A stretch of 64,000 bases of DNA, from the NCBI RefSeq assembly GCF_000091305.1, contig NC_013929.1, positions 5,952,001-6,016,000 on the forward strand, in the 5' to 3' direction. The stretch's first letter is position 1. Each line of letters opens with the position of its first letter. Under the pieces are notes generated by a model that was given only the letters and a program-made list of their open reading frames with translations, had not been told where the DNA came from and did not search any database. A program made the position numbers and the translations under genes. Positions 51,801-61,052 of the stretch are shown in pieces. The stretch is from Streptomyces scabiei 87.22 (lineage in GTDB: Bacteria > Actinomycetota > Actinomycetes > Streptomycetales > Streptomycetaceae).

Positions 51801-53885
51801 ATGAAGATCGCTTTTCTGATCAACAACGCCTTCGGTATCGGTGGCACCATCCGCTCGACGGCCAACCTCTCGGCCGCGTTCGCCGACCGGCACGACGTCG
51901 AGGTCGTCAGCGTCCACCGCTCCCGCGCCGAACCGGCACTCACGTTCGATCCGCGCGTCCGGCTGACCTCGCTGATCGACCTGCGGGAAGGAACCGCCGG
52001 CTACGAGGGCGACCACCCGCTCACCGAGCGGCCCGGCACGATGTTCCCGTACAGCGGGGCCACCGGGAACCTGCCCTACACCGGGCTCCAGGACGCACGC
52101 ATCGGCGGCTTCCTCGCCCACACCGAGGCCGACGTGGTCATCGCCACCCGCCCGGACCTCAACGGCTACCTCGCCCGCGACGGCCGCCACCGCTACCTCC
52201 GCGTCGGCCAGGAGCACCTGAGCCTCGACCAGTACCGCGAACCGCTGCGCACCGACCAGACGAGGGCCATCGCCGGACTGGACGCCTACGTCACCGTCTC
52301 CGAGGCCGACGCCGCCCAGTACCGCGCCGCCCTGCCCGACGTCGGCACCACCATCGTGTGCGTGCCCAACGGCGTCCGGGCCGGCGCCGTCGAACGCTCC
52401 ACCCTCGACTCCCGGGTCATCGTCGCCGCCGGCCGGCTCATCCCCATCAAGCGGTACGACCGGCTGGTGAACGCCTTCGCCAAGGTGGCCGCCGACCACC
52501 CCGGCTGGACCCTGCGCATCTACGGACGCGGCCCGCAGAAGGAGAACCTGCGCGAGCAGATCGACCGGCTCGGGCTGCACGACCGGGTCTTCCTCATGGG
52601 GGCGGTCTCACCGATCGAGACCGAGTGGGCCAAGGGCGCCGTCGCCGCCGTCTCCTCCGACATGGAGTCCTTCGGCATGACCATCGTCGAGGCCATGCAC
52701 TGCGGGGTGCCCGTCGTCGCCACCGACTGCCCGCACGGCCCCGGCGAGATCATCACCGACGGCCGGGACGGCATCCTCGTCCCGCTCGACGGGGACGTCG
52801 ACGCCTACGCCGACGCCCTGAACCGCGTCGTCGGCGACGAGACCCTGCGCGAACGGCTCGGCAAGGAGGCGCTCACCAAGGCCGAAACGTACGCGCCCGC
52901 CGCCGTCGCCCGCCGCTACGAGGACCTCTTCGAGGAACTGACCGGCGCGCGGAGCCGCCGCCGGGACGGTGCCGCCCGGCTGGGACGGCTCGCCGTGCGG
53001 GCCGCCCGGGCCGTCCGCTCGCGCCGCGTGCGGGACACGCCCGCCGACGGAACCGGGGGGAGCGCTGCCACCCCGTCCGCGCACGCCCGCGCCACCGGCG
53101 ACGGCGGTCTCGTCGTCCGGCTGGACCCTGCGGAGCTGCCGGCCGGGCCGCTCGACTTCGTCGCCCGGCTCCGCCGCGACCCCGGCGAACGGCAGATCGG
53201 CGTGCCGGTCCTGCCGAGCGCCGACGCGCCGGACACCGTGGTGCAGGCGGTGTTCCGCCCCACGGAGCACACCCTCGCCGAGGGCCGCTGGGACTGTTAC
53301 GTCGTGCCGCGCGGCACGACCAAGCGGCTGCGGCTGACCGCACGGCTGGTCGAGCAGGCCGCGCTCGTCGGGCGCCCACCGAGCGCCGGCCGGGACGGTG
53401 TGGGGGCGTGGATCCCCTACCCGACCGCCGACGGGTTCCTCGCGCTGCGGACATGGCTGCGGCCCGCCCACGCGGAGATCGACACCGTCGAGGTCGGCGA
53501 GGAGTCGGTGACCGTCACCGCGACGCTGTACGGGGACGCCGACGCCGTACAGGAGGGGGCCGAGGTCCGGGCCGTCTCCCGGACCGACACCGCCTACGAC
53601 TTCACCGTCGTCGCCCGTGCCGTCGGGGAACGGGTGGTGCGGTTCACCGTTCCGTACGGCGAGATCATGGCCCGGCGCGCGGTCGAGCACGACCTGTGGG
53701 ACCTGCGGGTGGCGGGTGTGCCGGTGGGGCGGATCGGCGGCGACGTGGTGGAGCGGCGCAAGACCGACCTGGTGCCGGGGCGGGTGTTCCCGCACGCGGA
53801 GCGGGGGCGGACCCGGGTGCGGCCGTACTTCACGGTGCGCAACGAGCTGGCGCTCAGCGCGAAGGATGTGAGCGAGGGCGCCTGA
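51801..53885 (+). CDS. Glycosyltransferase (GT4-like) with C-terminal beta domain
   Basis: 694 aa from ATG 51801 behind AGGGGAA. Residues 1-385 are a GT-B enzyme: MKIAFLINNAFGIGGTIRS, AGRLIPIKRYDRLVNAFAKV, VFLMGAV, SDMESFGMTIVEAMHCGVPVVATD (acceptor and nucleotide-sugar contacts with the conserved ExFGxxxxEAM type motif). A basic linker (~395-425) leads to ~270 residues of beta-strand-rich sequence without catalytic motifs, probably binding glycan or teichoic-type polymer. Likely adds sugars to a cell-surface polymer. Monocistronic. Confidence 0.85.
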   Translation: MKIAFLINNAFGIGGTIRSTANLSAAFADRHDVEVVSVHRSRAEPALTFDPRVRLTSLIDLREGTAGYEGDHPLTERPGTMFPYSGATGNLPYTGLQDARIGGFLAHTEADVVIATRPDLNGYLARDGRHRYLRVGQEHLSLDQYREPLRTDQTRAIAGLDAYVTVSEADAAQYRAALPDVGTTIVCVPNGVRAGAVERSTLDSRVIVAAGRLIPIKRYDRLVNAFAKVAADHPGWTLRIYGRGPQKENLREQIDRLGLHDRVFLMGAVSPIETEWAKGAVAAVSSDMESFGMTIVEAMHCGVPVVATDCPHGPGEIITDGRDGILVPLDGDVDAYADALNRVVGDETLRERLGKEALTKAETYAPAAVARRYEDLFEELTGARSRRRDGAARLGRLAVRAARAVRSRRVRDTPADGTGGSAATPSAHARATGDGGLVVRLDPAELPAGPLDFVARLRRDPGERQIGVPVLPSADAPDTVVQAVFRPTEHTLAEGRWDCYVVPRGTTKRLRLTARLVEQAALVGRPPSAGRDGVGAWIPYPTADGFLALRTWLRPAHAEIDTVEVGEESVTVTATLYGDADAVQEGAEVRAVSRTDTAYDFTVVARAVGERVVRFTVPYGEIMARRAVEHDLWDLRVAGVPVGRIGGDVVERRKTDLVPGRVFPHAERGRTRVRPYFTVRNELALSAKDVSEGA

Positions 53886-53920
53886 CGGCGCGGGGGCGCG
53901 GGGGTTCGTCGGCGGGTGCG

Positions 53921-53980
53921 GCCCGGTGGGGCTTCTCGCGCAGCCCCCCGCCCCTGAAAAGCGGGGGGCTGCGCCCCCGC
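53921..53980 (+). repeat. Interspersed hairpin repeat, copy 6 (variant)
   Basis: A shortened version in which 53940-53951 (GCAGCCCCCCGC) pairs perfectly with 53961-53972, loop CCCTGAAAA. Lies between the convergent glycosyltransferase and TetR genes and should act as a terminator for both. Confidence 0.8.
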
Positions 53981-54658
53981 TCAACTCTTGCGGTGCCCGA
54001 TCAGCCGCGGCTTCTGGTTGATGCCGTCCAGGCCGTGCCACGCGAGGTTCACCAGGTGCGCGGCCACCTCCGCCTTCTTCGGGCGCCGGACGTCCAGCCA
54101 CCACTGCCCCGTCAGGGCGACCATGCCCACCAGCGCCTGCGCGTACAGCGGCGCGAGCTTCGGGTCGAAGCCGCGGCTCTTGAACTCGCGGCCGAGGATG
54201 TCCTCCACCTGCGTGGCGATGTCGGAGATCAGGGACGCGAAGGAGCCCGTCGACTGCGGGATGGGGGAGTCACGGACCAGGATGCGGAAGCCGTCCGTGT
54301 ACTCCTCGATGAAGTCCAGGAGCGCGAAGGCGGCCTGCTCCAGCAGCTCACGGGGGTGGCCGGCCGTCAGGGAGCTGGTCACCATGTCCAGCAGACGGCT
54401 CATCTCACGGTCCACCACCACCGCGTACAGCCCCTCCTTGCCGCCGAAGTGCTCGTACACCACCGGCTTGGACACCCCGGCCTTCGCCGCGATCTCCTCC
54501 ACCGACGTCGCCTCGAAGCCCTTCGCGGCGAACAGGGCCCGCCCGACCTCCAGCAACTGTGCCCGGCGCTCGGCGCCCGTCATCCGGGTGCGGCGCACAC
54601 GCCGCGGCTTCTCGTTGCTCGGGGTGCTGCTGGAGTCGGTCGCCACGGCGTCAATCAT
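53981..54658 (-). CDS. TetR family regulator downstream of desaturase
   Basis: 225 aa; its ATG at 54658 overlaps the desaturase stop (ATGA), so the pair is co-translated. TetR helix-turn-helix: RAQLLEVGRALFAAKGFEATSVEEIAAKAGVSKPVVYEHFGGKEGLYAVVVDREM. The C-terminal ligand domain is helical with FAFALLDF-like and LVGMVALTGQWWLDV segments. Regulators in this position control unsaturated fatty acid synthesis in actinobacteria. Operator-like repeats upstream of the operon may be its target. Confidence 0.9.
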   Translation of the reverse strand: MIDAVATDSSSTPSNEKPRRVRRTRMTGAERRAQLLEVGRALFAAKGFEATSVEEIAAKAGVSKPVVYEHFGGKEGLYAVVVDREMSRLLDMVTSSLTAGHPRELLEQAAFALLDFIEEYTDGFRILVRDSPIPQSTGSFASLISDIATQVEDILGREFKSRGFDPKLAPLYAQALVGMVALTGQWWLDVRRPKKAEVAAHLVNLAWHGLDGINQKPRLIGHRKS

Positions 54659-55689
54659 GCCGCCTCGGCGGCCGCCGTCCGGTGCTCGGAGCCGTCCTCA
54701 CCCGTCTTGCGCCTGGAATCGATACGCGAGCGTGACGGCCAGCGGACGTCGTACGCCCAGCCGAACACCTCGAACCAGCGGATCAGCCGCGCGGAGGAGT
54801 CCAGCTGTCCGCGCTCCACACCGTGCCGGGCGGAAGTGGGATCGGCGTGGTGCAGGTTGTGCCAGGACTCGCCGCAGGAAAGGATCGCCAGCCACCACAC
54901 GTTGCCCGAGCGGTCGCGGGACTTGAAGGGGCGCTTGCCGACCGCGTGGCAGATCGAGTTGATCGACCAGGTCACGTGGTGCAGCAGCGCCACCCGGACG
55001 AGCGAGCCCCAGAAGAACGCCGTGAACGCGCCCCACCAGGACATCGTCACCAGGCCGCCGATCAGCGGCGGCAGGGCGAGGGAGAGCATCGCCCAGAAGA
55101 TGAACTGGCGGGAGATCGCGCGGAGCGCCGGGTCCTTGATCAGGTCGGGGGCGTACTTCTCCTGCGGCGTCTGCTCCTCGTCGAACATCCAGCCGATGTG
55201 GGCCCACCACAGGCCCTTCAGCAGCGCGGGCATCGTCTCGCCGAAGCGCCACGGCGAGTGGGGGTCACCGTCGGCGTCGGAGAACTTGTGGTGCTTGCGG
55301 TGGTCGGCCACCCAGCGCACCAGCGGGCCCTCGACGGCCATCGAGCCGGCGATCGCCAGCGCGATCTTCAGTGGGCGTCTGGCCTTGAACGCACCGTGGG
55401 TGAAGTGCCGGTGGAAGCCGATCGTGATGCCGTGGCACCCCAGGTAGTAGAAGAACACCAGCAGGCCGAGGTCCAGCCAGCTCACGCCCCCGAAGTTCCA
55501 GGCCAGCGGCACTGCCGCGACGACCGCGAGGAAGGGGACGATGATGAAGAGGAGCAGCGTGATCTGCTCGATCGAACGCTTCTGTTCGCCGCCCAGCGTG
55601 GCCGACGGCGCGGGCGAGCCGGCTGCCGGGGAACCTGGCGAACCGTGTGCGTTCGGGGCGTCGTCGATCACATCGGACCTGGTGCTCAT
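54655..55689 (-). CDS. Acyl-CoA/fatty acid delta-9 desaturase
   Basis: 344 aa from ATG 55689 with AGGGGA. Integral membrane di-iron enzyme with the three histidine boxes: HRHFTH, HRKHHKFSD and HNLHHAD, and about four hydrophobic spans (ITLLLFIIVPFLAVVAAVPLAWNF at the start). It should introduce a cis double bond into saturated acyl chains to keep membranes fluid. First gene of an operon with the TetR regulator. Confidence 0.92.
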   Translation of the reverse strand: MSTRSDVIDDAPNAHGSPGSPAAGSPAPSATLGGEQKRSIEQITLLLFIIVPFLAVVAAVPLAWNFGGVSWLDLGLLVFFYYLGCHGITIGFHRHFTHGAFKARRPLKIALAIAGSMAVEGPLVRWVADHRKHHKFSDADGDPHSPWRFGETMPALLKGLWWAHIGWMFDEEQTPQEKYAPDLIKDPALRAISRQFIFWAMLSLALPPLIGGLVTMSWWGAFTAFFWGSLVRVALLHHVTWSINSICHAVGKRPFKSRDRSGNVWWLAILSCGESWHNLHHADPTSARHGVERGQLDSSARLIRWFEVFGWAYDVRWPSRSRIDSRRKTGEDGSEHRTAAAEAA

Positions 55690-56071
55690 GGGCGTCCCCT
55701 GGGGGGTCGAGGGTGGTGAGAGGGGGGAAGTGCCTGCGGCGACAGCGTGCGAGGGCCACCTGACGGCCGTCCCTACGGTTCCGTAACCTACGGCATCGTA
55801 AGTATGGCAGCGCGGTGCCGGGCGGCAAGAGTCCACCTCTCTGCGCGTCCAGGTGTGACGGACGGGCTCGATGGACAGGTGGCACTCAGTGCCGCAAAAG
55901 TGGCACCCGTCTCCGGAGACGCCCGCACGGACGCCTATCCTGGACGCGGTCGGACAGCGCGGTCCGCTCCGCATCCCGCCCGCACGCCGGAGCCCGCGAG
56001 GGCCGCCGCCCACCGGGCCCCCGCCCGGGTTCCCCTCCGGACGAGCTTCAACACTGCAAGGAGCCGCACCT
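55690..56071. other. Divergent intergenic region desaturase/ppc
   Basis: 382 bp. It holds two operator-like repeats for the desaturase operon (55774-55800) and, nearer ppc, the palindrome GGCACTCAGTGCC (55881-55893) followed by TGGCAC (55901-55906), a possible ppc control site. No gene. Confidence 0.55.
55774..55800 (-). promoter_or_regulatory. Tandem operator-like repeats upstream of the desaturase operon
   Basis: TACGGTTCCGTA at 55774-55785 (perfect 5-bp arms) and TACGGCATCGTA at 55789-55800 (4-bp arms) lie 15 bp apart. They form two copies of CCTACGG....CGTAA. The location 85-111 bp upstream of the desaturase start suits a TetR-type operator. Confidence 0.6.
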
Positions 56072-58804
56072 GTGAGCAGTGCCGACGACCAGACCACCAC
56101 GGTCAGCAGCGAACTGCGCGCCGACATCCGGCGCCTGGGCGACCTGCTGGGCGAGACCCTCGTACGGCAGGAGGGCCCCGACCTCCTGGAGCTGGTCGAG
56201 CGCGTCCGCAGCCTGACCCGCGAGGACGGCGAAGCCGCCGCCGACCTGCTGCGCGGCACCGAGCTGGAGACCGCCGCCAAGCTCGTCCGCGCCTTCTCCA
56301 CCTACTTCCACCTGGCCAACGTCACCGAACAGGTGCACCGCGGCCGCGAGCTGAGGGCACGCCGTGCCGCCGAGGGCGGCCTGCTCGCCCGTACGGCCGA
56401 CCGCCTGAAGGACGCCGACCCCGAACACGTACGCGAAACGGTCGGGAACCTCAACGTCCGCCCCGTCTTCACCGCCCACCCCACCGAAGCGGCACGCCGG
56501 TCGGTCCTCAACAAGCTCCGGCGCATCGCCGCGCTGCTGGAGACCCCCGTCATCGACTCCGACCGCCGCCGCCACGACACCCGACTGGCCGAGAACATCG
56601 ACCTCGTCTGGCAGACCGACGAACTGCGCGTCGTACGCCCCGAGCCCGCCGACGAGGCCCGCAACGCCATCTACTACCTGGACGAACTGCACGCCGGTGC
56701 GGTCGGCGACGTCCTGGAGGACCTGACGGCCGAGCTGGAGCGGGTCGGCGTCACCATCCCCGACGCCACCCGCCCTCTCACCTTCGGCACCTGGATCGGC
56801 GGCGACCGCGACGGAAACCCCAACGTCACCCCCCAGGTGACCTGGGACGTCCTCATCCTCCAGCACGAACACGGCATCAACGACGCCCTCGAACTCATCG
56901 ACGAACTGCGCGGCTTCCTCTCCAACTCCATCCGCTACACCGGAGCCACCGAGGACCTGCTGACCTCCCTCCGGGCCGACCTCGAAGCCCTCCCCGAGAT
57001 CAGCCCCCGCTACAAGCGCCTCAACGCCGAGGAGCCCTACCGCCTCAAGGCCACCTGCATCCGGCAGAAGCTGGAGAACACCAAGCAGCGCCTGGCCAAG
57101 GGCATCCCGCACGAGGACGGCCGCGACTACCTCGGCACCGGTGAGCTCCTCAAGGACCTCACCCTCATCCAGACCTCGCTGCGCGAGCACCGCGGCGGCC
57201 TCTTCGCCGACGGCCGGATGAACCGCACCATCCGCACCCTGGCCGCCTTCGGCCTCCAGCTCGCCACCATGGACGTCCGCGAGCACGCCGACGCCCACCA
57301 CCACGCCCTCGGCCAGCTCTTCGACCGGCTCGGCGAGGAGTCCTGGCGCTACGAGGACATGCCCCGCGAGTACCGCCACAAGCTCCTCGCCCGCGAGCTG
57401 CGCTCCCGACGCCCGCTCGGTCCCACCCCGGCACCGCTGGACGCCGCCGGCGCCAAGACCCTCGGCGTCTTCGAGACCGTCAAGAAGGCGCTCGCCGTCT
57501 TCGGCCCCGAGGTCATCGAGTCCTACATCATCTCGATGTGCCAGGGCGCCGACGACGTCTTCGCCGCCACCGTCCTCGCCCGCGAGGCCGGCCTCGTCGA
57601 CCTGCACGCCGGCTGGGCCAGGATCGGCATCGTGCCGCTGCTGGAGACCACCGACGAGCTCAAGTCCGCCGACACGATCCTCGAAGAGATGCTCGCCGAC
57701 CCCTCCTACCGACGGCTCGTCGCCCTGCGCGGCGACGTCCAGGAGGTCATGCTCGGCTACTCCGACTCGTCGAAGTTCGGCGGCATCACCACCTCGCAGT
57801 GGGAGATCCACCGGGCCCAGCGCCGGCTGCGCGACGTCGCGCACCGCTACGGCGTACGCCTGCGCCTCTTCCACGGCCGCGGCGGCACCGTCGGCCGTGG
57901 CGGCGGCCCCTCGCACGACGCGATCCTCGCGCAGCCCTGGGGCACCCTGGAGGGCGAGATCAAGGTGACCGAGCAGGGCGAGGTCATCTCCGACAAGTAC
58001 CTCGTGCCGTCCCTGGCCCGGGAGAACCTCGAACTCACCGTCGCGGCGACCCTGCAGGCGTCCGCGCTGCACACCTCCCCCCGCCAGTCGGTCGAGGCCC
58101 TCGCCCGCTGGGACGCGGCCATGGACCTGGTCAGCGACGCCGCCCATGCGGCCTACCGCCGACTGGTCGAGGACCCCGACCTGCCGACGTACTTCCTCGC
58201 CTCGACACCGGTCGACCAGCTCGCCGACCTGCACCTCGGCTCGCGGCCCTCCCGTCGCCCCGGCTCGGGCGTCTCCCTCGACGGGCTGCGCGCCATCCCC
58301 TGGGTGTTCGGCTGGACCCAGTCACGGCAGATCGTGCCCGGCTGGTTCGGCGTCGGCTCGGGCCTGAAGGCACTGCGCGAAGCCGGCCTGGACACCGTGC
58401 TCGACGAGATGCACGAGCAGTGGCACTTCTTCCGCAACTTCCTCTCCAACGTCGAGATGACGCTGGCCAAGACGGACCTGCGGATCGCCCAGCACTACGT
58501 CGACACCCTCGTCCCCGACGAGCTGAAGCACGTCTTCGACACCATCCGGACCGAACACGAGCTGACCGTCCGCGAGGTGCTGCGCGTCACCGGCGAGGAG
58601 AAGCTGCTCGACGCCAACCCCGTCCTGCAGCAGACCTTCTCCATCCGCGACGCCTACCTCGACCCGATCTCGTATCTCCAGGTCGCCCTGCTCAAGCGGC
58701 AGCGGGACGCTGCCGCGGCGGGGGAGGAGGCCGACCCGCTGCTGGCCCGGGCCCTGCTGCTCACGGTCAACGGTGTGGCCGCTGGGTTGCGCAACACGGG
58801 CTGA
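56072..58804 (+). CDS. ppc: Phosphoenolpyruvate carboxylase
   Basis: 910 aa from GTG 56072 with AAGGAG eight bases upstream; the longer open frame upstream is intergenic. Signatures: VFTAHPTEA with the catalytic His, FGTWIGGDRDGNPNVT, MLGYSDSSKFGG and the glycine-rich FHGRGGTVGRGGGP, and the C-terminal end RNTG typical of the family. It carboxylates PEP to oxaloacetate, refilling the citrate cycle. Length is normal for actinobacteria. Confidence 0.96.
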   Translation: MSSADDQTTTVSSELRADIRRLGDLLGETLVRQEGPDLLELVERVRSLTREDGEAAADLLRGTELETAAKLVRAFSTYFHLANVTEQVHRGRELRARRAAEGGLLARTADRLKDADPEHVRETVGNLNVRPVFTAHPTEAARRSVLNKLRRIAALLETPVIDSDRRRHDTRLAENIDLVWQTDELRVVRPEPADEARNAIYYLDELHAGAVGDVLEDLTAELERVGVTIPDATRPLTFGTWIGGDRDGNPNVTPQVTWDVLILQHEHGINDALELIDELRGFLSNSIRYTGATEDLLTSLRADLEALPEISPRYKRLNAEEPYRLKATCIRQKLENTKQRLAKGIPHEDGRDYLGTGELLKDLTLIQTSLREHRGGLFADGRMNRTIRTLAAFGLQLATMDVREHADAHHHALGQLFDRLGEESWRYEDMPREYRHKLLARELRSRRPLGPTPAPLDAAGAKTLGVFETVKKALAVFGPEVIESYIISMCQGADDVFAATVLAREAGLVDLHAGWARIGIVPLLETTDELKSADTILEEMLADPSYRRLVALRGDVQEVMLGYSDSSKFGGITTSQWEIHRAQRRLRDVAHRYGVRLRLFHGRGGTVGRGGGPSHDAILAQPWGTLEGEIKVTEQGEVISDKYLVPSLARENLELTVAATLQASALHTSPRQSVEALARWDAAMDLVSDAAHAAYRRLVEDPDLPTYFLASTPVDQLADLHLGSRPSRRPGSGVSLDGLRAIPWVFGWTQSRQIVPGWFGVGSGLKALREAGLDTVLDEMHEQWHFFRNFLSNVEMTLAKTDLRIAQHYVDTLVPDELKHVFDTIRTEHELTVREVLRVTGEEKLLDANPVLQQTFSIRDAYLDPISYLQVALLKRQRDAAAAGEEADPLLARALLLTVNGVAAGLRNTG

Positions 58805-58833
58805 CTCCGGCGGTCCGTTCGCGGCGGGCGGCC

Positions 58834-58966
58834 CGGTGGGGGCCGTTCGCGCAGTTCCCCGCGCCCCTAGAAAAGCAGGGGCTGCGCCCTGTGCTTTTCA
58901 GGCCCGCAGGGGCCTGGGCCTTTGAGGGGCGCGGGGAACTGCGCGAGAAGCCCCACCGGCCGTCAG
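58834..58966. repeat. Interspersed hairpin repeat, copy 7 (complete, 22-bp arms)
   Basis: 58847-58868 pairs perfectly with 58925-58946. The interior has the same AAAAGC/GCTTTT and AGGCCCGCAGGGGCCT stems as copy 2. It lies between the convergent ppc and membrane-protein genes. Confidence 0.88.
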
Positions 58967-58993
58967 CCGGCAGTCCGCCCCGCACCGCCCTGG

Positions 58994-59527
58994 TCACAGC
59001 GCCACCCACGCCGCCGTGATCAGCGCGAACCCCAGCCCGCCCAGCACCCACGCCGACCGCACCATCCGCAGCCCACCGGCCACGACCACCGCCGCCAGCA
59101 ACAACGCCCCACCCAGCGGCACCCACGCGTGCAGCAGACCCGCCGGACCCGTCCGCACCACGTCACGGCTGCCCGGCTTCACGACGACGGTGTACGTCTC
59201 GCCCGTCTCCACCGCCACCGACCGCTCGATGTCGACCCGGCCCCGGGCCCGCGACCCCGCCGACACCGGCTCGTAGGGACCCCAGCAGGTCTCACCGGCG
59301 CACCGGGACACCGTCATCGTGCCCTGCTCGCGCCCCTTGCTGAGCATCACGTGCTGGGCGCAGTCCCAGGAGCCCCACACCCCGGCGATCAGCAGCACCA
59401 CCGCGATCACGCCCGTCGCCGCCAGCCGCCCGTACCGCAGCGCGACCGACGTACCACCGCCGCCCGCGCGCCGACGGCGCGGCGAACGGTGAGCGGGTGC
59501 TTTGGTGGCGGGCATGGCGGGGATCAT
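58994..59527 (-). CDS. Small membrane protein conserved near ppc/pth, 177 aa
   Basis: ATG 59527 (AGGGG upstream; ATG 59515 is possible). Basic N-terminus, span 1 at about 36-55 (ATGVIAVVLLIAGVWGSW), an extracellular loop with two cysteines (SRCAGETC) and beta strands (VDIERSVAVETGETYTVVV), then two C-terminal spans (about 132-152 and 157-175). No known family. It is followed upstream by pth, in the same direction. Confidence 0.78.
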   Translation of the reverse strand: MIPAMPATKAPAHRSPRRRRAGGGGTSVALRYGRLAATGVIAVVLLIAGVWGSWDCAQHVMLSKGREQGTMTVSRCAGETCWGPYEPVSAGSRARGRVDIERSVAVETGETYTVVVKPGSRDVVRTGPAGLLHAWVPLGGALLLAAVVVAGGLRMVRSAWVLGGLGFALITAAWVAL

Positions 59528-59605
59528 TGGCCATGCCCCTGCGGTCGGTCAACTCCCCCAGGTCGGCGCCCACGAGCGCACGAATCCTGACTTGTCCGGA
59601 TCAGC

Positions 59606-60202
59606 TCAGGAGTTGTAGGTCCCCTGCGCCCGCTCCAGCCCCTCGATCACCAGGCACTCCACCGCGTCCGCCGCCCGGTCCACGAAATAGTCCAACTCCT
59701 TGCGCTCCGTGGCGGAAAAGTCCTTCAGCACGAAGTCCGCGACCTGCATCCGGCCCGGCGGACGGCCGATCCCGAACCGCACCCGGTGATAGTCGGAGCC
59801 CATCGCCTTCGTCATCGACTTCAGCCCGTTGTGACCGTTGTCACCACCACCGAGCTTCAGCCGCAGCACGCCGTAGTCGATGTCCAACTCGTCATGGATC
59901 GCCACGATGTTCGCCACCGGCACCTTGTAGAAGTCCCGCAGAGCCGTCACCGGGCCGCCCGAGAGATTCATGAACGACATCGGCTTCGCCAGGATCACCC
60001 GGCGGTTCGCCGGCCCCGGCGGACCGATCCGCCCCTCCACGACCTGCGCCTGCGCCTTCCCGGCCCGCTTGAACCTCCCCCCGATCCGCTCGGCCAGCAG
60101 ATCGGCCACCATGAACCCCACGTTGTGCCGGTTCGCCGCGTACTCGGGCCCGGGATTGCCGAGCCCGGCGATGAGCCAGGGGGCACTCGGATCGGTCGTC
60201 AC
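59606..60202 (-). CDS. pth: Peptidyl-tRNA hydrolase
   Basis: 198 aa from GTG 60202, which has AAGGAG at the right distance; an ATG at 60208 lies too close to it. Motifs: LIAGLGNPGPEYAANRHNVGF with the catalytic His, KPMSFMNLSGGPV, HDELDIDYG and GGDNGHNGLKS, then RFGIGRPPG. It releases peptides from stalled peptidyl-tRNA. Co-directional with rplY 73 bp upstream, a conserved pair. Confidence 0.94.
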   Translation of the reverse strand: MTTDPSAPWLIAGLGNPGPEYAANRHNVGFMVADLLAERIGGRFKRAGKAQAQVVEGRIGPPGPANRRVILAKPMSFMNLSGGPVTALRDFYKVPVANIVAIHDELDIDYGVLRLKLGGGDNGHNGLKSMTKAMGSDYHRVRFGIGRPPGRMQVADFVLKDFSATERKELDYFVDRAADAVECLVIEGLERAQGTYNS

Positions 60203-60280
60203 GTGCATGTCTCCTTGGTACGCGCCAGCCGCTGCCCCCGAAGGGAACAGCGGCTGACGAACCGATGACAGAGCTGAGGA

Positions 60281-60871
60281 TCAGGCCTCGGCGGCCTCGT
60301 CGCCCTCGGCACCGTCCTCCGACGGCTCCTCCGCCTGTGCGGCCAGGACCTGAAGGACGACGGCGTCCTCGTCGATCGCCAGCGTGGTGCCCTTCGGCAG
60401 GGGGATGTCCTTGGCGAGGATGGAGGCACCGGCCTCCAGGCCCTCGATGGAGACGGTGACCGACTCGGGGATGTGAGTCGCCTCGGCCTCGACCGTCAGC
60501 GTGCTCAGCACGTGCTCGAGCAGGTAGGCGCCCGGCGCCAGGTCGCCCTCGGTGTGGACGTAGACCTCGACGTTGACCTTCTCGCCACGCTTCACGAGGA
60601 GGAGGTCGACGTGGTCCAGGAAGCCCTTGATCGCGTCGCGCTGCACGGCCTTCGGGATCGCCAGCTGGGTCTTGCCGTCGATGTCCAGGCTGAGCAGGAC
60701 GTTCGGGGTGCGCAGCGCGAGCTGGAGCGCGTGGCCCGGCAGCGTGATGTGTACGGGGTCGGCACCGTGGCCGTAGACCACGGCGGGAACCTTGCTGGCA
60801 CGACGGATACGGCGGGCGGCGCCCTTGCCGAACTCGGTACGGGTCTCGGCTTCGAGCTTGACCTCGGCCAT
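60281..60871 (-). CDS. rplY: 50S ribosomal protein L25/general stress protein Ctc
   Basis: 196 aa from ATG 60871 (GAGGAG five bases upstream). N-terminal L25 domain that binds 5S rRNA (LEAETRTEFGKGAARRIRR, VPAVVYGHG, LDIDGKTQLAIPKAVQRD) and C-terminal Ctc beta domain (about 100-180), ending with an acidic tail (EEPSEDGAEGDEAAEA). Two-domain Ctc proteins are standard in actinobacteria. Confidence 0.95.
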   Translation of the reverse strand: MAEVKLEAETRTEFGKGAARRIRRASKVPAVVYGHGADPVHITLPGHALQLALRTPNVLLSLDIDGKTQLAIPKAVQRDAIKGFLDHVDLLLVKRGEKVNVEVYVHTEGDLAPGAYLLEHVLSTLTVEAEATHIPESVTVSIEGLEAGASILAKDIPLPKGTTLAIDEDAVVLQVLAAQAEEPSEDGAEGDEAAEA

Positions 60872-61052
60872 GTTCACTCCTCGTAGAAAAGGGGAAAGGT
60901 GGTCACCCGGCCAAACATCGGCCTGCTACGAAGAGCGCGTCGATAACGGACCGCCGTACACACGGGTACGGCCTCCCTCGCCGAGCAACTGCAGCAGTCT
61001 ACTCGGAAAGGAAGGCCGTACCCAAAACGATCTCCGGCGAACGCCGGTGACC

